Part shown: positions 31,653 to 43,026 of the stretch, one piece after another | Position numbering within the stretch: position 1 is the stretch's first letter | Layout of the letters: each line of letters starts with the position of its first letter | Assembly (NCBI GenBank): GCA_946965045.2 | Contig: OX337237.1 | Location: 2,790,001 to 2,854,000 of the forward strand | Direction of reading: 5' to 3' | DNA: 64,000 bases | From: Epithemia pelagica | Lineage: Eukaryota; Bacillariophyta; Bacillariophyceae; Surirellales; Surirellaceae | The notes under the pieces: generated by a model | What the model was told of the DNA's origin: nothing | The model's input: the letters and a program-made list of their open reading frames with translations, nothing else | The model's database searches: none | Program-made: the position numbers and the translations under genes

Positions 31653-34600
31653 TTATGAACTCAAAAGGTCACCAAATCTTCCCAGCCCCTTGGTAGTTTG
31701 CCGCCCGTTCACTGTCACACTTGGTGTGAATGCACCAGTGTCTTGGTCAGATGCAGAAGTAACCGATCCATTACTGACGAGACTTGGTCCTAATGCTATC
31801 GGTGCCACAATTTGCCTCTTCTCCTCTTCTTCGCATTTCGCAATCATGGCAGCCACAACTTCTTGGCCACGATTTTCCCATTCCTCCCGATTCTTTTGGG
31901 CGTAACCCAAGTATTCGTCGCTGGATACACCAAAGACACCACAATCGCTCAACTTCTTGGCCAATGGAATAATGTAAAAGTCGAAGAAGCCCATTTCACC
32001 CTTGTACCAAAACTCGGAGGGGTCTTTCTCGGAGCGTCCTTGTTTGTAAGCAGTATACATTTCCATGAACAAGCGTTCGTTCCATTTTCGGAAAATGTGC
32101 CAATGCTGCATGGTATGGGCCACATCCGAAGCCTGGATTAAATGCTCAATGACAATGGTGGCCTTGCGGTTCGTGTTCACAGTGACTGACTCACCCAACC
32201 TACTACCTTCGGAAAAGGCCTTGTCCCAACGTTGGTTACGCAATTGCTTGAGATCCTTGTCCATGACATCCGTCGCCATCACTCCTGCAACCGACAAAAA
32301 GTAAAAAATGTGAGGGTATGCGTATACAAAGACCTTCCCTTTTGAAGATCACGTCAAAGACCGTACCATTGACAACGAGTTCACGGAACCGAGCCATTTC
32401 AGCCTTGGTGCTACAAATAACATTGCGGAGATCATCGAACTGGTCTTCCATCAAAAGATCCCAAGACAAGTCGACCGAGTTCTGTTCGGCCAAACTCTTT
32501 CCATTGTATTTGTTAACCAACGGCGACTCCTCCTTGACCAATTGAGCGTTCGGCACTCCTGGATGATCAACGTCATGGATCAATGCCGAAAAGACACAAG
32601 CAAATTGCGTCAAAGGATCGGACGTGATACCATACGTATGATCATGGAGAGTCGATTCCAGCGCACCCTTGGTTTCTTCAGCAGTTTGGATCACACGTTC
32701 GGAAGGAGCGACAATGCGGCTCATGAGCTTGACAACTGACATGGTTACATGAGAGGCGTGCTCGAAATTGTGAAACGCATTGTCTGGGTACATGCTGGCA
32801 ATTCGTGTGATGAATTCACGAAGATCGTTCATGATTCCTTCGCTGAACTCAATGGATTTCGCACTTCGCGTAGAATCTGCCAAGGCCGGATCAAAGTCAG
32901 GAAGCATAATGACTTCCTTGACCTCGTCCAAGACTGTACCTGTCTTTTCCAAACCGTGCCCACTGCGATTAAGGTCTGATAGAACGTGTTTGCTCTTACG
33001 TGAAGAGAGTTCTTCTCGTGCCTGGCGTCGAGAAACAACTTGTTTGAGTAGTTTGGCCATGATTTCAAGGTTCCAATCCACCAGTCGACGTGTCTTTTCA
33101 TCCATTGCTTCTGCAAGAAGTTCATCCCCAGTTCCGTGGCCCGACGATGAAGAAGGTCCTCGTACAATTGGTTCACACCAGTAAGTCTGGATCCTTCCTT
33201 TACCCTTGGCTTCTACTCCGCCCTCGCGTTTGGAAATCCAGTGTCCTTTTCCTGCTGCCTTCAGTAACTCAGTCGTAGACGGAGAAATATGGATCTTTGA
33301 TACACTGCCTGTGCTTTCCATACGCGCAGCCGTATTCACCGTATCACCAAACAACTGGAATCGAGAACGTTCTCCACGCAAAACGCCTGCGGTTACCGGA
33401 CCAGAGTTCAAGCCAATGCGAATTTCTAGATCTGCAGTATCCGGACCCAGGGTTCGTCCCAATTTCCCGACCAAAAGCGCTGTTTTTTCACGAATGTCAC
33501 GAGCAAACTTGGCCATGACGACGGCATGATCGGCTCGAGGTTCCGGAAGACCCGCGACAGCAACGTATGAATCGCCAATGGTCTCGACCTTGAAAACGCC
33601 TCGACGTGAAGCAATTTTATCGTAGGATCCGTAAAGCGTCTCAAGGAGTGTGAACACTTGGGCGGGCTCTCGGACAGAACTCCACGCTGTGAATCCACTG
33701 ATATCCGCAAACACTGGTTGAAATAAAAACAAATGTTAGAATATCGGGACGTCATCAGGGTCACAATGTGGCCCACTTACTAACGGTCGTGTCGGAAAAC
33801 AGTTCGGCAATGGGAGCGTTCTCACTTCTTTGAGCACCACCTCCCACCGCTTCCGCTTCGTCGTCGTTATGGAGAAACTGTTGCAAGCGAACTTTGGCGG
33901 TAGAGACATGTTCTTTGGCGGACTTGGGTTTTTGAGGCGCGGAAAACATGCGGTCACGAACCACTTGTGGAAACAGGTTGGACACGACTGCTGCAGATTG
34001 CTGCGCCACTTGCATGACCTTTTGCTGCCGCCGTTCGCTGACACAATCATAGACCAAGAAGAACACGGCCGTAAAAACAAAAATCGAGACGGCGACCACC
34101 GTGAAGATAATTGGGTCATTGGACTCGTGCTCATCCTTCATCTTATCAGATGGGTACAGGCGAATCCAATAGGGACAATAATCTTCATCAATAGGAAATC
34201 CTGTGTACTGACGTTCACGCAAGGCCTTACTTCCGAGCGTCGCCAAGTATGAGAATCGTTCATATTTGTTATACTCGGAATCGTGCAGATCTCCAGGTCC
34301 GAGGTAGCTGACATCAGGACCGTTGATCTCATACGTCAGCGTCTGCTTACAAGGACTTCCAATTACAGCAACGAGACCTTTGGTGCCGGGAGCGAGAAGA
34401 TTTTCAAAAATCTTGCGCCAGAAAATGGTGGTGGCAACCAGTCCTACAACTGGATGACTCTTCGGTTCCAGACTTGGTACGCTGACTGCGTCGGTGGCAC
34501 TTTGCACAATGGGGTAGTAGAAAGAGAAATACGGTTCAGAAGGGTCAATATCTTCGGTACCAACACGGTCGGCAATCCATTCTACGTCGCTTTCAAGGAT

Positions 34601-35476
34601 GGGTGGAAGGTTCACGGTTTTACCCATGATCACACTTCGACTTGCTTCTAGCGCCAAGACATCACTCGAGAAAAAGGTCATCAAATCCGATCCCCATGCT
34701 GTGTCAAGCAAACAAAAAGTTAGACAAAACCTGTCAGACAATCTCAGTATCTCCATGCTCTTCGTACACTGACACTTACCTCCCCATCGGGGCACTACCG
34801 GAGAAGCTTGCCATGTCGGATAATAGAAGGAACTATCCGGTGCAATGCCATCGTTGGTGTGGATATGAGGGTAGTCGAAATAGCTATCCAGATTGGTTCC
34901 TTTAAAGTTTGGACTGTCCTTTTGAATCGCCAAACTTTCATCGACCCATCCTTGATGTTCCTTTCCATAGGCTTCCCATTCCGCTCGATCTTGGTGCAGC
35001 ACTCGAGGGTAAATGCCAATTACGGATGCTCGAGAAAGCGTGAGGAGCTTTTGTGCCTTGACAGCAAAGTCAGGAAGTGTGACAAAGGGCCAGGATGTAT
35101 TGTCGTGCTCTTGAATGGATACCATCATCCCCATCAATGAGTCGCTGGCACCGAGCGACTGATCAAAGACGCTTCCAATCGCATCAAAGGCCTTGTCACT
35201 GCTGTCACGAAAATCGTCTTCAAAGGAGGACGTCTCGGTATTACTCACGTAAAAGTAGACTCCCACAGCCACACCAGCTGTGACTGCATTTAAAATAAAA
35301 AACACAACGAATCGAACCATACTCAAAGCCCTGGATTCCTCCTTGGCAATCGCCGGTTGGTTCGTGATATCGCCCATGTTTTCTTGCGTCATCTCGGCTG
35401 TACTGTCGAGGGCCAAACTGAACTCGTCATCTTCAAAGAGAGACTCGTCCTCCATTTCTTCAGCACTCATGTCCAT
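31653..35476 (-). CDS. Transmembrane class III nucleotide cyclase fused to cyclic-nucleotide phosphodiesterase
   Basis: Four exons: 35476-34780, 34698-33781, 33713-32367, 32284-31653, with GT-AG introns of 81, 67 and 82 bp; the joined length is 3594 nt, in frame, about 1197 residues. An acidic N-terminus precedes TM1 (~54-77), a ~350-residue outside domain and TM2 (~428-450). A signalling-helix-like segment then leads to a cyclase domain (~540-720: FADISGF and ETIGDSY metal Asp residues, NTAARMES). The Glu of VETIGD is guanylyl-type, but the second specificity position (FQLFGD) is Gln, so the product is uncertain. The PDE domain follows with FHNFEHASH, HDVDHPGVPN and QASDVAHTMQHWHIF. One protein can thus make and degrade the messenger, as in many diatom cyclases. 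The first intron is a multiple of three and has no stop. Broken relatives lie at 5436 and 49181. Confidence 0.9.
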
Positions 35477-36168
35477 GGTTGTACCCTTGATCTCTCAGAC
35501 CAAATGGAGTGTTCAAAAGGCAAAAGGAAGAAAGAGAGCCCTCACTTTTCTTTTTGAAATGAAACTGCCCGACCGATGATCAGTTTACATGAGGTCATTT
35601 TCAAGATCAAAAGAACGCTTCGCCATTTCGCCATCATCCGAAAAAAACAGTTGAGCTCTCATTAGATTTCTACTCAGACTGGTGTCCAAAATCTAGCAGT
35701 ATGTAGAGGTAAATATAATTTGATTCTGTACATTCAGTCAAACAATTTAAAGTGAATTAGATATTCTTAGAACTTAGAGTCTGACTCCAGATGACATGGG
35801 ATGACGTGGTTACCTCTCGTTTGAGTAAGAATGCTCTGACGTGTCGAAAGGCAGTGCGTACGAACACGCGTGTAAGAAGTAGTAAGTACTCGTAACTCGT
35901 AGTAAGGGGACGAGTACCGAGTACCGAGTACTCCTACGAGCACGAGTACGAGTAGAACTCGCACGACGTCGCTCTAGAGAGAGGAATGACCAACGAACTA
36001 GTAAATATCATGTTAAAAGGGATTTCCGGTAGGTCGTACTTATACTCCGATAATCCATTAAATATGATTTGGGGGGTATTAAGTAGAACTTGTCCGAGAC
36101 TTGAGTACGAGTACCGCTCTTTCTTCTTCTTTAAATATTCTATAATGCCCTACCGTATACGAGTAATG
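35477..36168. other. Promoter side of the cyclase-PDE gene and ACGAGT-rich low complexity
   Basis: No gene. Positions 35860-35960 are dense in overlapping GAGTAC/ACGAGT words; 35928-35937 holds one copy of the dispersed GTACTCCTAC motif. Confidence 0.5.
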
Positions 36169-36176
36169 GTAAATTC
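36169..36176 (+). repeat. Left 8-bp target site duplication of the hAT derivative
   Basis: GTAAATTC, repeated exactly at 37082-37089. Confidence 0.85.
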
Positions 36177-37081
36177 TAGAGCTGGGTCAAGCAACAGCTT
36201 TTTTCTGCTGGAGAACTCAAGCGCTTGAGCGCTTGAGCTAGGACCAAATTCAAGCGCTCAAGCGCTCAAGCGGCAGCGAACAGGGCTAACACGGGAAACT
36301 ATGGCAATAGACTCATCGCAATACCTCTAGTGAAATGGTAACTACTCTTATTATGTAACTGATATGCAATGGAAACTCTGTTAGAAGATACTTTCCCAGT
36401 TCTCACGCGAAAAATGGAGATCAGAAACTGTTGAAGGATCAAAGAATGATTGTTTTGGCGTGATTATCAAACCAGCAATACTGAATGCCCGTTCAGAGGA
36501 GGCTGCTGTTGCCGGCATGGCAAGATACTTAAGAGCAAGTCACCAAATATTGGGAAACTCACTTGCCTTTCCTTTCCACCAAGAGAGCAAAGGATCTTGT
36601 GCAACTTTCGTCCCAGCCTTGTTCACGTAGTACATTTTAAGTCCTGCCGTTGTACGGAACTTGTCAATTTCAAGACGGCAGATGGTAGCATACGATACCC
36701 CTCCACTATAAATCTTCCTGGAGTCTCCATTGTCATCCTCTTCGTCATCCATCATTTCTCCCAGCGTGTCACTGACTTCAAACTCCACTTCTGTCCTTGC
36801 CCTCTTGGTTGGAGAAGGAACTTCATGCTATTAGTTCCTCTTCGGACACTTGCTCATCATTATCATCATCTGGATGGTATGATGACTCATTCTCATCATC
36901 ACTGGAGTTCTCGGGCATTTTGGAAAGGTGTGAAGTGTGAAGGGCAGATGAATGAGGGTTTTTGCTACGTTTAGGGACTTTCCGGTAGTCCGGGTGCTTG
37001 AGCGCTTGAGCTCTCAAGCAACACCCTTTCTGCGCTGGAGCTCCTCAAGCGCTTGAGCGCTTGACGCTTGACCTAGCTCTA
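36177..37081. mobile_element. hAT-type deletion derivative (905 bp)
   Basis: Bounded by the 8-bp duplication GTAAATTC on both sides, the size diagnostic for hAT elements. Ends are inverted: TAGAGCTGGGTCAAGC at 36177-36192 and TAGAGCTAGGTCAAGC at the opposite end. Both subterminal regions are packed with palindromic CAAGCGCTTG units (left 36216-36272, right 36989-37061), likely transposase-binding sites. Inside, on minus, are remnants of an hAT transposase. The perfect target duplication suggests a fairly recent insertion of a non-autonomous copy. Confidence 0.85.
36450..37017 (-). pseudogene. Internally deleted hAT transposase remnant
   Basis: From 36788 the frame reads ...AGTKVAQDPLLSWWKGKASEFPNIW, a TGA at 36538-36540, then LALKYLAMPATAASSERAF and SIAGLIITPK. 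This is the classic hAT C-terminal dimerisation block (WW...FP..., ATAASSERAFS). An acidic segment at 36823-37017 in a separate frame (SSDDENESSYHPDDDNDEQVSEEE) may derive from the N-terminal part. The catalytic core is deleted. It is a different subfamily from the transposase at the left window edge, whose matching block is STNAFAERVFSMASWF. Confidence 0.75.
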
Positions 37082-37089
37082 GTAAATTC
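37082..37089 (+). repeat. Right 8-bp target site duplication of the hAT derivative
   Basis: GTAAATTC, identical to 36169-36176. Confidence 0.85.
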
Positions 37090-38517
37090 CATTTCTTTAG
37101 CTGCGAGTACGAGTACGAGCTCGTACGAGTACCAAGTACTCCTATAGAGGGACAGTGGACAGTGGATAGTCGATAGTCGATAGTCCTATTCTACTCGTAA
37201 ACGTTATATAAGCTCTAAATACTAAATACTAAAAACTAGATACCAGTAGCCAGCTACTCCTACTAGGAAATAGGGAATAGAGAATAGAGATAGAGTGGGT
37301 AGCTAAGAGCTACTCCTATTCTTTTCTTCAGAGAACGTTTTCCCCCATCATCTATTCATCTATTACTAGCTAGGATGCCAATTGTCAATGGTCCAAGTCC
37401 AAAGTACAAAGAACAAAGTAACTAGGTAGGAGTAGAAAGTACCTTCTTAACGAGAGCTAAGACCTCATGTCTCATGTCTCATGTAGTCAGTCATAGAATT
37501 CGCACAGTCCAAGTCCGAAGGTGGGGGGCACAACCCGAACACTACTGCATACGCACATCGATGCAAGGCTGCGAAGTGTGAACAGTAGCTCGGAAGTGCC
37601 TCCGATGATGTGATGATGGATGACTCAAACTCTTACTCAGTCCAAACATACTTGACGCAACTCGAGAACAGGAAACCTATTCGAGGAAAGACAGAGATGA
37701 TTATTTGACGTCATGCGGCTGCGGCCCCAAAAAAGATGGGAGCAAGAAAATTCCTCTTACTTTGTCCTGGCACCATGCCTCTACCTAGATAGACAGCTCG
37801 AACCTTACACCCTGCTCACCCTTGCTCCTATCCCACAGTTTGATCAAGACATAATCCGGAAGGTAATCAATCACCCTGGGCAAATAATGCAAATTTTGCA
37901 AAATAGGTAGAACGAGATTATAGATTATGCCCACAGCTTGGTCTTTAGTTCTCCCGATCAATACTGGAGTATTCCATTGTAGAGCTGTCAAAGTACATCG
38001 AAAAAAATGGAAGAGGTTCACTCAAATGAACCTCATCGTCGTAACTACTACCGTGACACGCTTTGGTAAAAAGTGTTGCTCGTAACCTTAGAGGACTACT
38101 CCTAGCTAGGAGTAAGAAGCACTCCTTCTCTGTAGGAGTAATCTATTCACAGGTCCCATTCTGATGACGTTCACTCCCTTGTACCATCTGACCGTCTCAA
38201 CTTAGTTGAAACGAGAATCAACACCCACACCCCACGATCCTTTCCATGAAGGATAGCGATATAACATAAGAAAAAGTACATCATTTCTCGCTGAGGTTTG
38301 GTGATACGTGTGGTGCGGAGCATTGCTTCCACCATTTTGTGTCACGATCTTGCTCTCTGTGTGCTCGTCAACGCGGCAACAGGCAACACAGCACCGTTGT
38401 CATATCCCCAAACAAAGTAATCGCTTTGAGGTGGACAATTCGCTTTGAGGACCGTAGACCCCTTTCTTCCTCTCTTTAAAGTCGTAATCAACAACAACTC
38501 GAAGCAGAGTCCTGTGC
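37090..38517. other. Low-complexity gene-free stretch and helicase promoter
   Basis: Contains GAGTAC runs (37105-37140), GATAGTC and AGTGGAC repeats (37151-37180), several copies of TAGGAGTA/TACTCCTA (37136, 37256, 37309, 37425, 38096-38114), and no supported coding frame. The last few hundred bases should include the helicase promoter. Confidence 0.45.
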
Positions 38518-41500
38518 ATGTCTTTTGTTCCAAATCCGACGCAAACTAATGCGTCTTCCAACAACAATAGCAAGACCGCAGTGAGCGGCGCCGCCGGCGC
38601 CGCTGCGGCGTCCAGTTCCACCAACACGGATCCCAATGCCACCGCTGTAGAGTCTGAAAGTGATATCTTCAAGCTCCGTACATTTGATGTTTACTGGGTG
38701 GAGAAATATGCGCTTATGTACAAAGATGGATACGCCAAGGTACGATTGAATGACATTGATGAGAACAAGATACCTCGAATCACGTCTGCCGATTCATTGA
38801 CCATTTGGAAGCCTGCAAGCGAAGTCATTGTTGTCTAATTTTGATGCTGTGTCATTGTTCATGTATAGACCTTCGATAAAGATAATCGCAAGGCCATCAC
38901 CGTTGCGAAACAGCGATCGTCGATTCCTATAATTTTGCGTGACATGGCTCCCCCGGAAGGCTCGATCTTTGACCCTGCCAGGAAATGGCAAGAAGAGAAA
39001 GAACGGCGATTGCTCCGAGCTGAGGAAGATACGGCCGCAGCAGCTGCGGCGGACAAGAAAAAGTCTGATAAGAAGGATAGTGGCAAGAAGAAAACGACAG
39101 CTGAAAGTATCAAAGAAAGCAATGCCGCAGACAAGTTGAAACGTGACCACGAACGTGATTTGCAAAAATTGTCCAACCTCAAGACGTTGAAGGCCTTGCA
39201 AGAGACCGTCTGTGAAACCAGTAGTGGCCAGATTCATCGTATGCTAAAAATGCTACACTTGGCAGTTTCCGACTTGCGCCAGGGATCCGTTAATGCCAGC
39301 GAGGCTGAAGTTTTGGACATTCTTTGGGCGCTGGAAGAGATGGAGAGCTTTCGTGCAGCCGATTCCTTAGTGACGGCAGAAAAAGCTGCCAAAAAGGAAT
39401 CGAAAGATTCTGACAAGAAGGATAAGAAGGCTTCCAAGAAGGATTCGAAGAAAGAGTCGAAGAAAGGGAAGAAAGATGCTAAGGAGGAAAAAGCAGACAA
39501 GGTTGTATTGACTACTGAAGCTTTGACTCTCAAGAACTTGTACAAGGATGGAGGAGATTCTCGTGGAAGCTTCAAGGACTCTTTGAAACACGCTCGTAAA
39601 CTCATGAACTCCAAAGATAGCATCATTGCTTTCCAGTTGACGGATATGCCTGATCGCTTGCCTCCCTTGTCTCGCTACAATCGCAAGTTCAAGCTCGAGG
39701 ATTGGCAGTGTTCCATTTTGGAAGCTATTGATAATCGTCAATCAGCTGTCGTGTGTGCGCCTACTTCATCTGGAAAGACGTTGTTGAGTACGTACACGTG
39801 TAAGAATGCCAATGGAACCGTGCTGTTCGTTTTGCCCAGCGAAGTTCTCGTGTGGCAGGTGGCCTCTACGTATTACCAATTCTTCAAAGGAAACGTGACT
39901 GTGTGCACAGACCAAATCACGTTCCAAGAAGTCACGGGTGATGCACAGGTCTACATTGGTACACCAAAGGCTCTAGAACGCTCCATCTCTAAAGTTCGAG
40001 GAGCTGCAGGAGAAGAATTAGTAAAGGGAGAGCGTGAGTTTATGATTTTGGATGGTGGATACAGTCAATTTGATTATCTTGTGCTGGATGAAGTCCATAC
40101 TCTGAATGGACCAGAGGGAGATTCCTTACAACGTATCATCAAGAGTTGCAACTGCCCCGTCTTAGCTTTGAGTGCAACCATTGGAAACGCCACCCAGCTT
40201 CGCGATTGGTTTGCCTCCGTGCGAAAAACTCAGATGGAGACTATGGTTGTGGACGTTCCCACGAAACCAGAGGACGTTGTTCTCCGAGAATATTTTGCCC
40301 GTTTCATTAATCTTCAACGTTATGTTGTTACCGAGTCGGAAGGCAAAGACGGCAAAGTGAAACATAAGCTGGTGAAGCTTCATCCTATCGCCGCAATGAC
40401 AGCAGAACGCCTCAAAAATCAACCTGAGTTGATTGAATCGCTCAGCATGACGCCGACAGATCAAATGGATTTGTGGAAGCGTATGCGATCCATCTTCCCT
40501 GCGACTGCTCTTGAAGAATTGGACAATCCTGACAAGTTTTTTGCCCAACACGTCGACGAAAGCAAACGTGTTACGTTGATGCAAACCAAGGAATATGAAT
40601 CTTATCTGAAGAAGCGATTGACAACCCTCTCGGAGTCTCACCCTGATCTGTACGACCGTTTGCGAAAGGCCCAGTTGCCTCCGCCTCTCACAGCCAAAGC
40701 TGACGTCAGTGATATGCTTTACGGGGTTGTTCAACAGCTCAAAGCCAGTGATTTGCTTCCGGCTGTGGCCTTTCAGCTTAGTACCTACGGGGCTTTTGAC
40801 ATGTTCAAGACCCTGTTGGAACGCTTGGAATCGGAGCAAATGGTAGAATTCCCGAACTACCGCAAAGATTTGATCAAGGTGGCGAAGGAAAAGACGCAAA
40901 TGCGGAAGATTGCGGCGGGTAGAGCCAGTCGTGAAAACGCTGCTGAGGCTGAAGAGGAAGCCAAAGAAGGTTTTGTTGACGAATCATTGATCCAAGAAGA
41001 CACGACGAAACCCCACGACAAGTACGTTCTCGCACCAACAGGGAAGCGCTTAGGTTACAATGAAGTGGAAAGCATCATTTCGGATATGAAGAAGTCTGGT
41101 GAGCACGTGGACGTGAACCATGCCCTTATCCGTGGATTGCGTCGTGGCATTGCGATTTATACAAACGAGGTTGGCTTCTCGTGTTATCGCCGGCAAGTTC
41201 AAATCTTGGCTCAGAAAGGACGCCTTGGCGTGGTCTTTTCAGATGATGCCTTAGCGTATGGTGTCAACATGCCATTCCGTTCATGTGTCTTCTGTGGTGA
41301 TATGGGTGATCGTTTAACGCCATTGATTGCGCAACAGATGCAGGGACGCGCTGGACGTCGTGGTCTAGATGTTCAGGGAAATGTCCTTTACCTCGGTATG
41401 GAATGGCCTTACATTGAAAATCTCATGCTTGGTCAGATTTCTCAGGTAACCGGTAAAGATCCGCGTTACCCAATCATGGCCCTCCAAGAAGCGTTGGCAG

Positions 41501-42435
41501 CCTCAAACAATCCAGATGACACGATGAAGTTCTGGCACGATGGCCATAATAAAAACTTTGCTTCTGTCATTCGTCGTGTCCAGCGCTACCAAAAATGCTT
41601 TCCAACCGTTTCTGAAGAGCAAATGAAGTGGATGTGTGGGACGACCTTGGAGGAATTCACCAAGGGTGAAACCAATGAGACCTTCCTCGAAACATCGCAG
41701 AATATTGTGAAAGGTCTGGGCTACGTCAATGACAATATGACTTTGGCCATGGAGCACAATGTTCTGACACTTATTTGGGAAATGAACGACTACTTGCCGG
41801 AGGCAATTCATTTGTGCTCCGTTCTGGAGCTTATGTACACCCGCTTCTGTCACAACAAGACCAAGAACTTCAAAGAATCAGATTCCACTCAGAACGATTT
41901 CCTGTCGGTTTTGCTCCATGTGGTTGATCGCGTACCCTGCGTGGAAGGTGAAGAAAGTCTACAGCAGTCACTTCGAGCCACCACGAATCTCGAGGAAGGC
42001 AAAGCGGTCCACGACGAGGCCCGTGAGTTGTGGCTTGAAACAGAACGATTGTTGCGTGCGCAAGCTGATATGATCGACGGCTTGGACATTGACCAAAAGG
42101 AAAAGGACAAGATGCATCTCGCCATTCCACCGAGCAAAGGTGACTCCGACGGTGATGGGACTGGACCTGCCTTTGACAAGGGAGTGTATGATATGTTGGT
42201 TTCCAAAAAGAAGGGTTTCTCGGAAGATCAATCGACCACCCGCCGGAATGAATTGAAGGAGCGCATTGTCCGGTTGGGTCAAATTTGTCAGATTGCACAC
42301 AACACCATCCAACAGCCTCATGGCAAGTATGAAGCATTGGAAGTACACTTTCGTCGAATGTTTTCCAACGTCAAGTACAGTGTGGCTGACATGATGAACC
42401 AGTTGACAGATCAAGAAGATTTGACAATTGTTTAA
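38518..42435 (+). CDS. Ski2/DDX60-like DExH-box RNA helicase
   Basis: Exons 38518-38739 and 38869-42435 (intron 129 bp, GTACGA...GTATAG) give about 1262 residues in phase; the unspliced first exon would stop at 38836. Ala/Ser/Asn-rich N-terminus, Lys-rich charged tracts around residues 100-270, then the helicase core: Walker A APTSSGKT (~371-378), DEVH (~481-484), SAT (~509), SDDALAYGVNMPF and QQMQGRAGRRGLD (~897-909, motif VI). Motif spacing and the LAYGVNMPF/QMQGRAGRRG blocks fit the Ski2-like group closest to DDX60, ATP-driven 3'-5' RNA helicases linked to RNA surveillance and, in animals, antiviral responses. The C-terminal ~330 residues are helical without a named domain. Codon use is that of an ordinary, well-expressed gene. 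Confidence 0.85.
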
Positions 42436-43026
42436 AAAAAGAGGCTCGGAACCATACATATTCACGGCACTCTCAGTATTCTTCTCTGCGCGATTTCTCC
42501 ATACACACTCCGTTCGAATGATTTCGTTACATTCCTTAAGTATCTCCTTAGAACAAATTGCTAGCTTTAGAAAGTTGTCGATCCGAGGACAAATCTGCCG
42601 TGTTTTGGTCTACAGTACGGCAGGAATACGAACGTTCAAGTCCAACTCATTGATGAGTTTACATGACTTTGGTAGGAGAACCCAATTACACCCACTGAAA
42701 CTCGATCCAAACTCCAAATGAACCCGTTGGAAAGTCGCAGGTTTTCCAGGAATACTTGTTCATGCCCCTCTCAAAAGAAGCTGGTCGTTTTCGTATCCGA
42801 CAAGATCGGAAAAAAGTGGAGAAATGCGTGTCATTGCAGCAGTTCTATTAGGTGCCCAAAGCAGAGCTACGTGTGTGATTCTTCAAGTCTCGAAAAATCC
42901 AGCTTGGGTGGTCTCAAAAAATCCAGCATGAGTGTTGTTTCACGCACTACGGTAAAAATGCACTCCTTGCAAAAGGTTCTGTTGGCAAACAGTCCATCAC
43001 ATGGCTCCGTTTCGTGTTGCCGTTGG
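42436..43026. other. Intergenic stretch between convergent genes
   Basis: 3' regions of the helicase and of the peroxin-like gene. Open frames here are antisense shadows or motif-free. Confidence 0.5.

Noticed and set aside
36216-36272. CAAGCGCTTG palindromes as a replication origin or gene regulatory array
   Set aside because: They lie at both ends inside a transposon bounded by TIRs and a target duplication, which explains them better.
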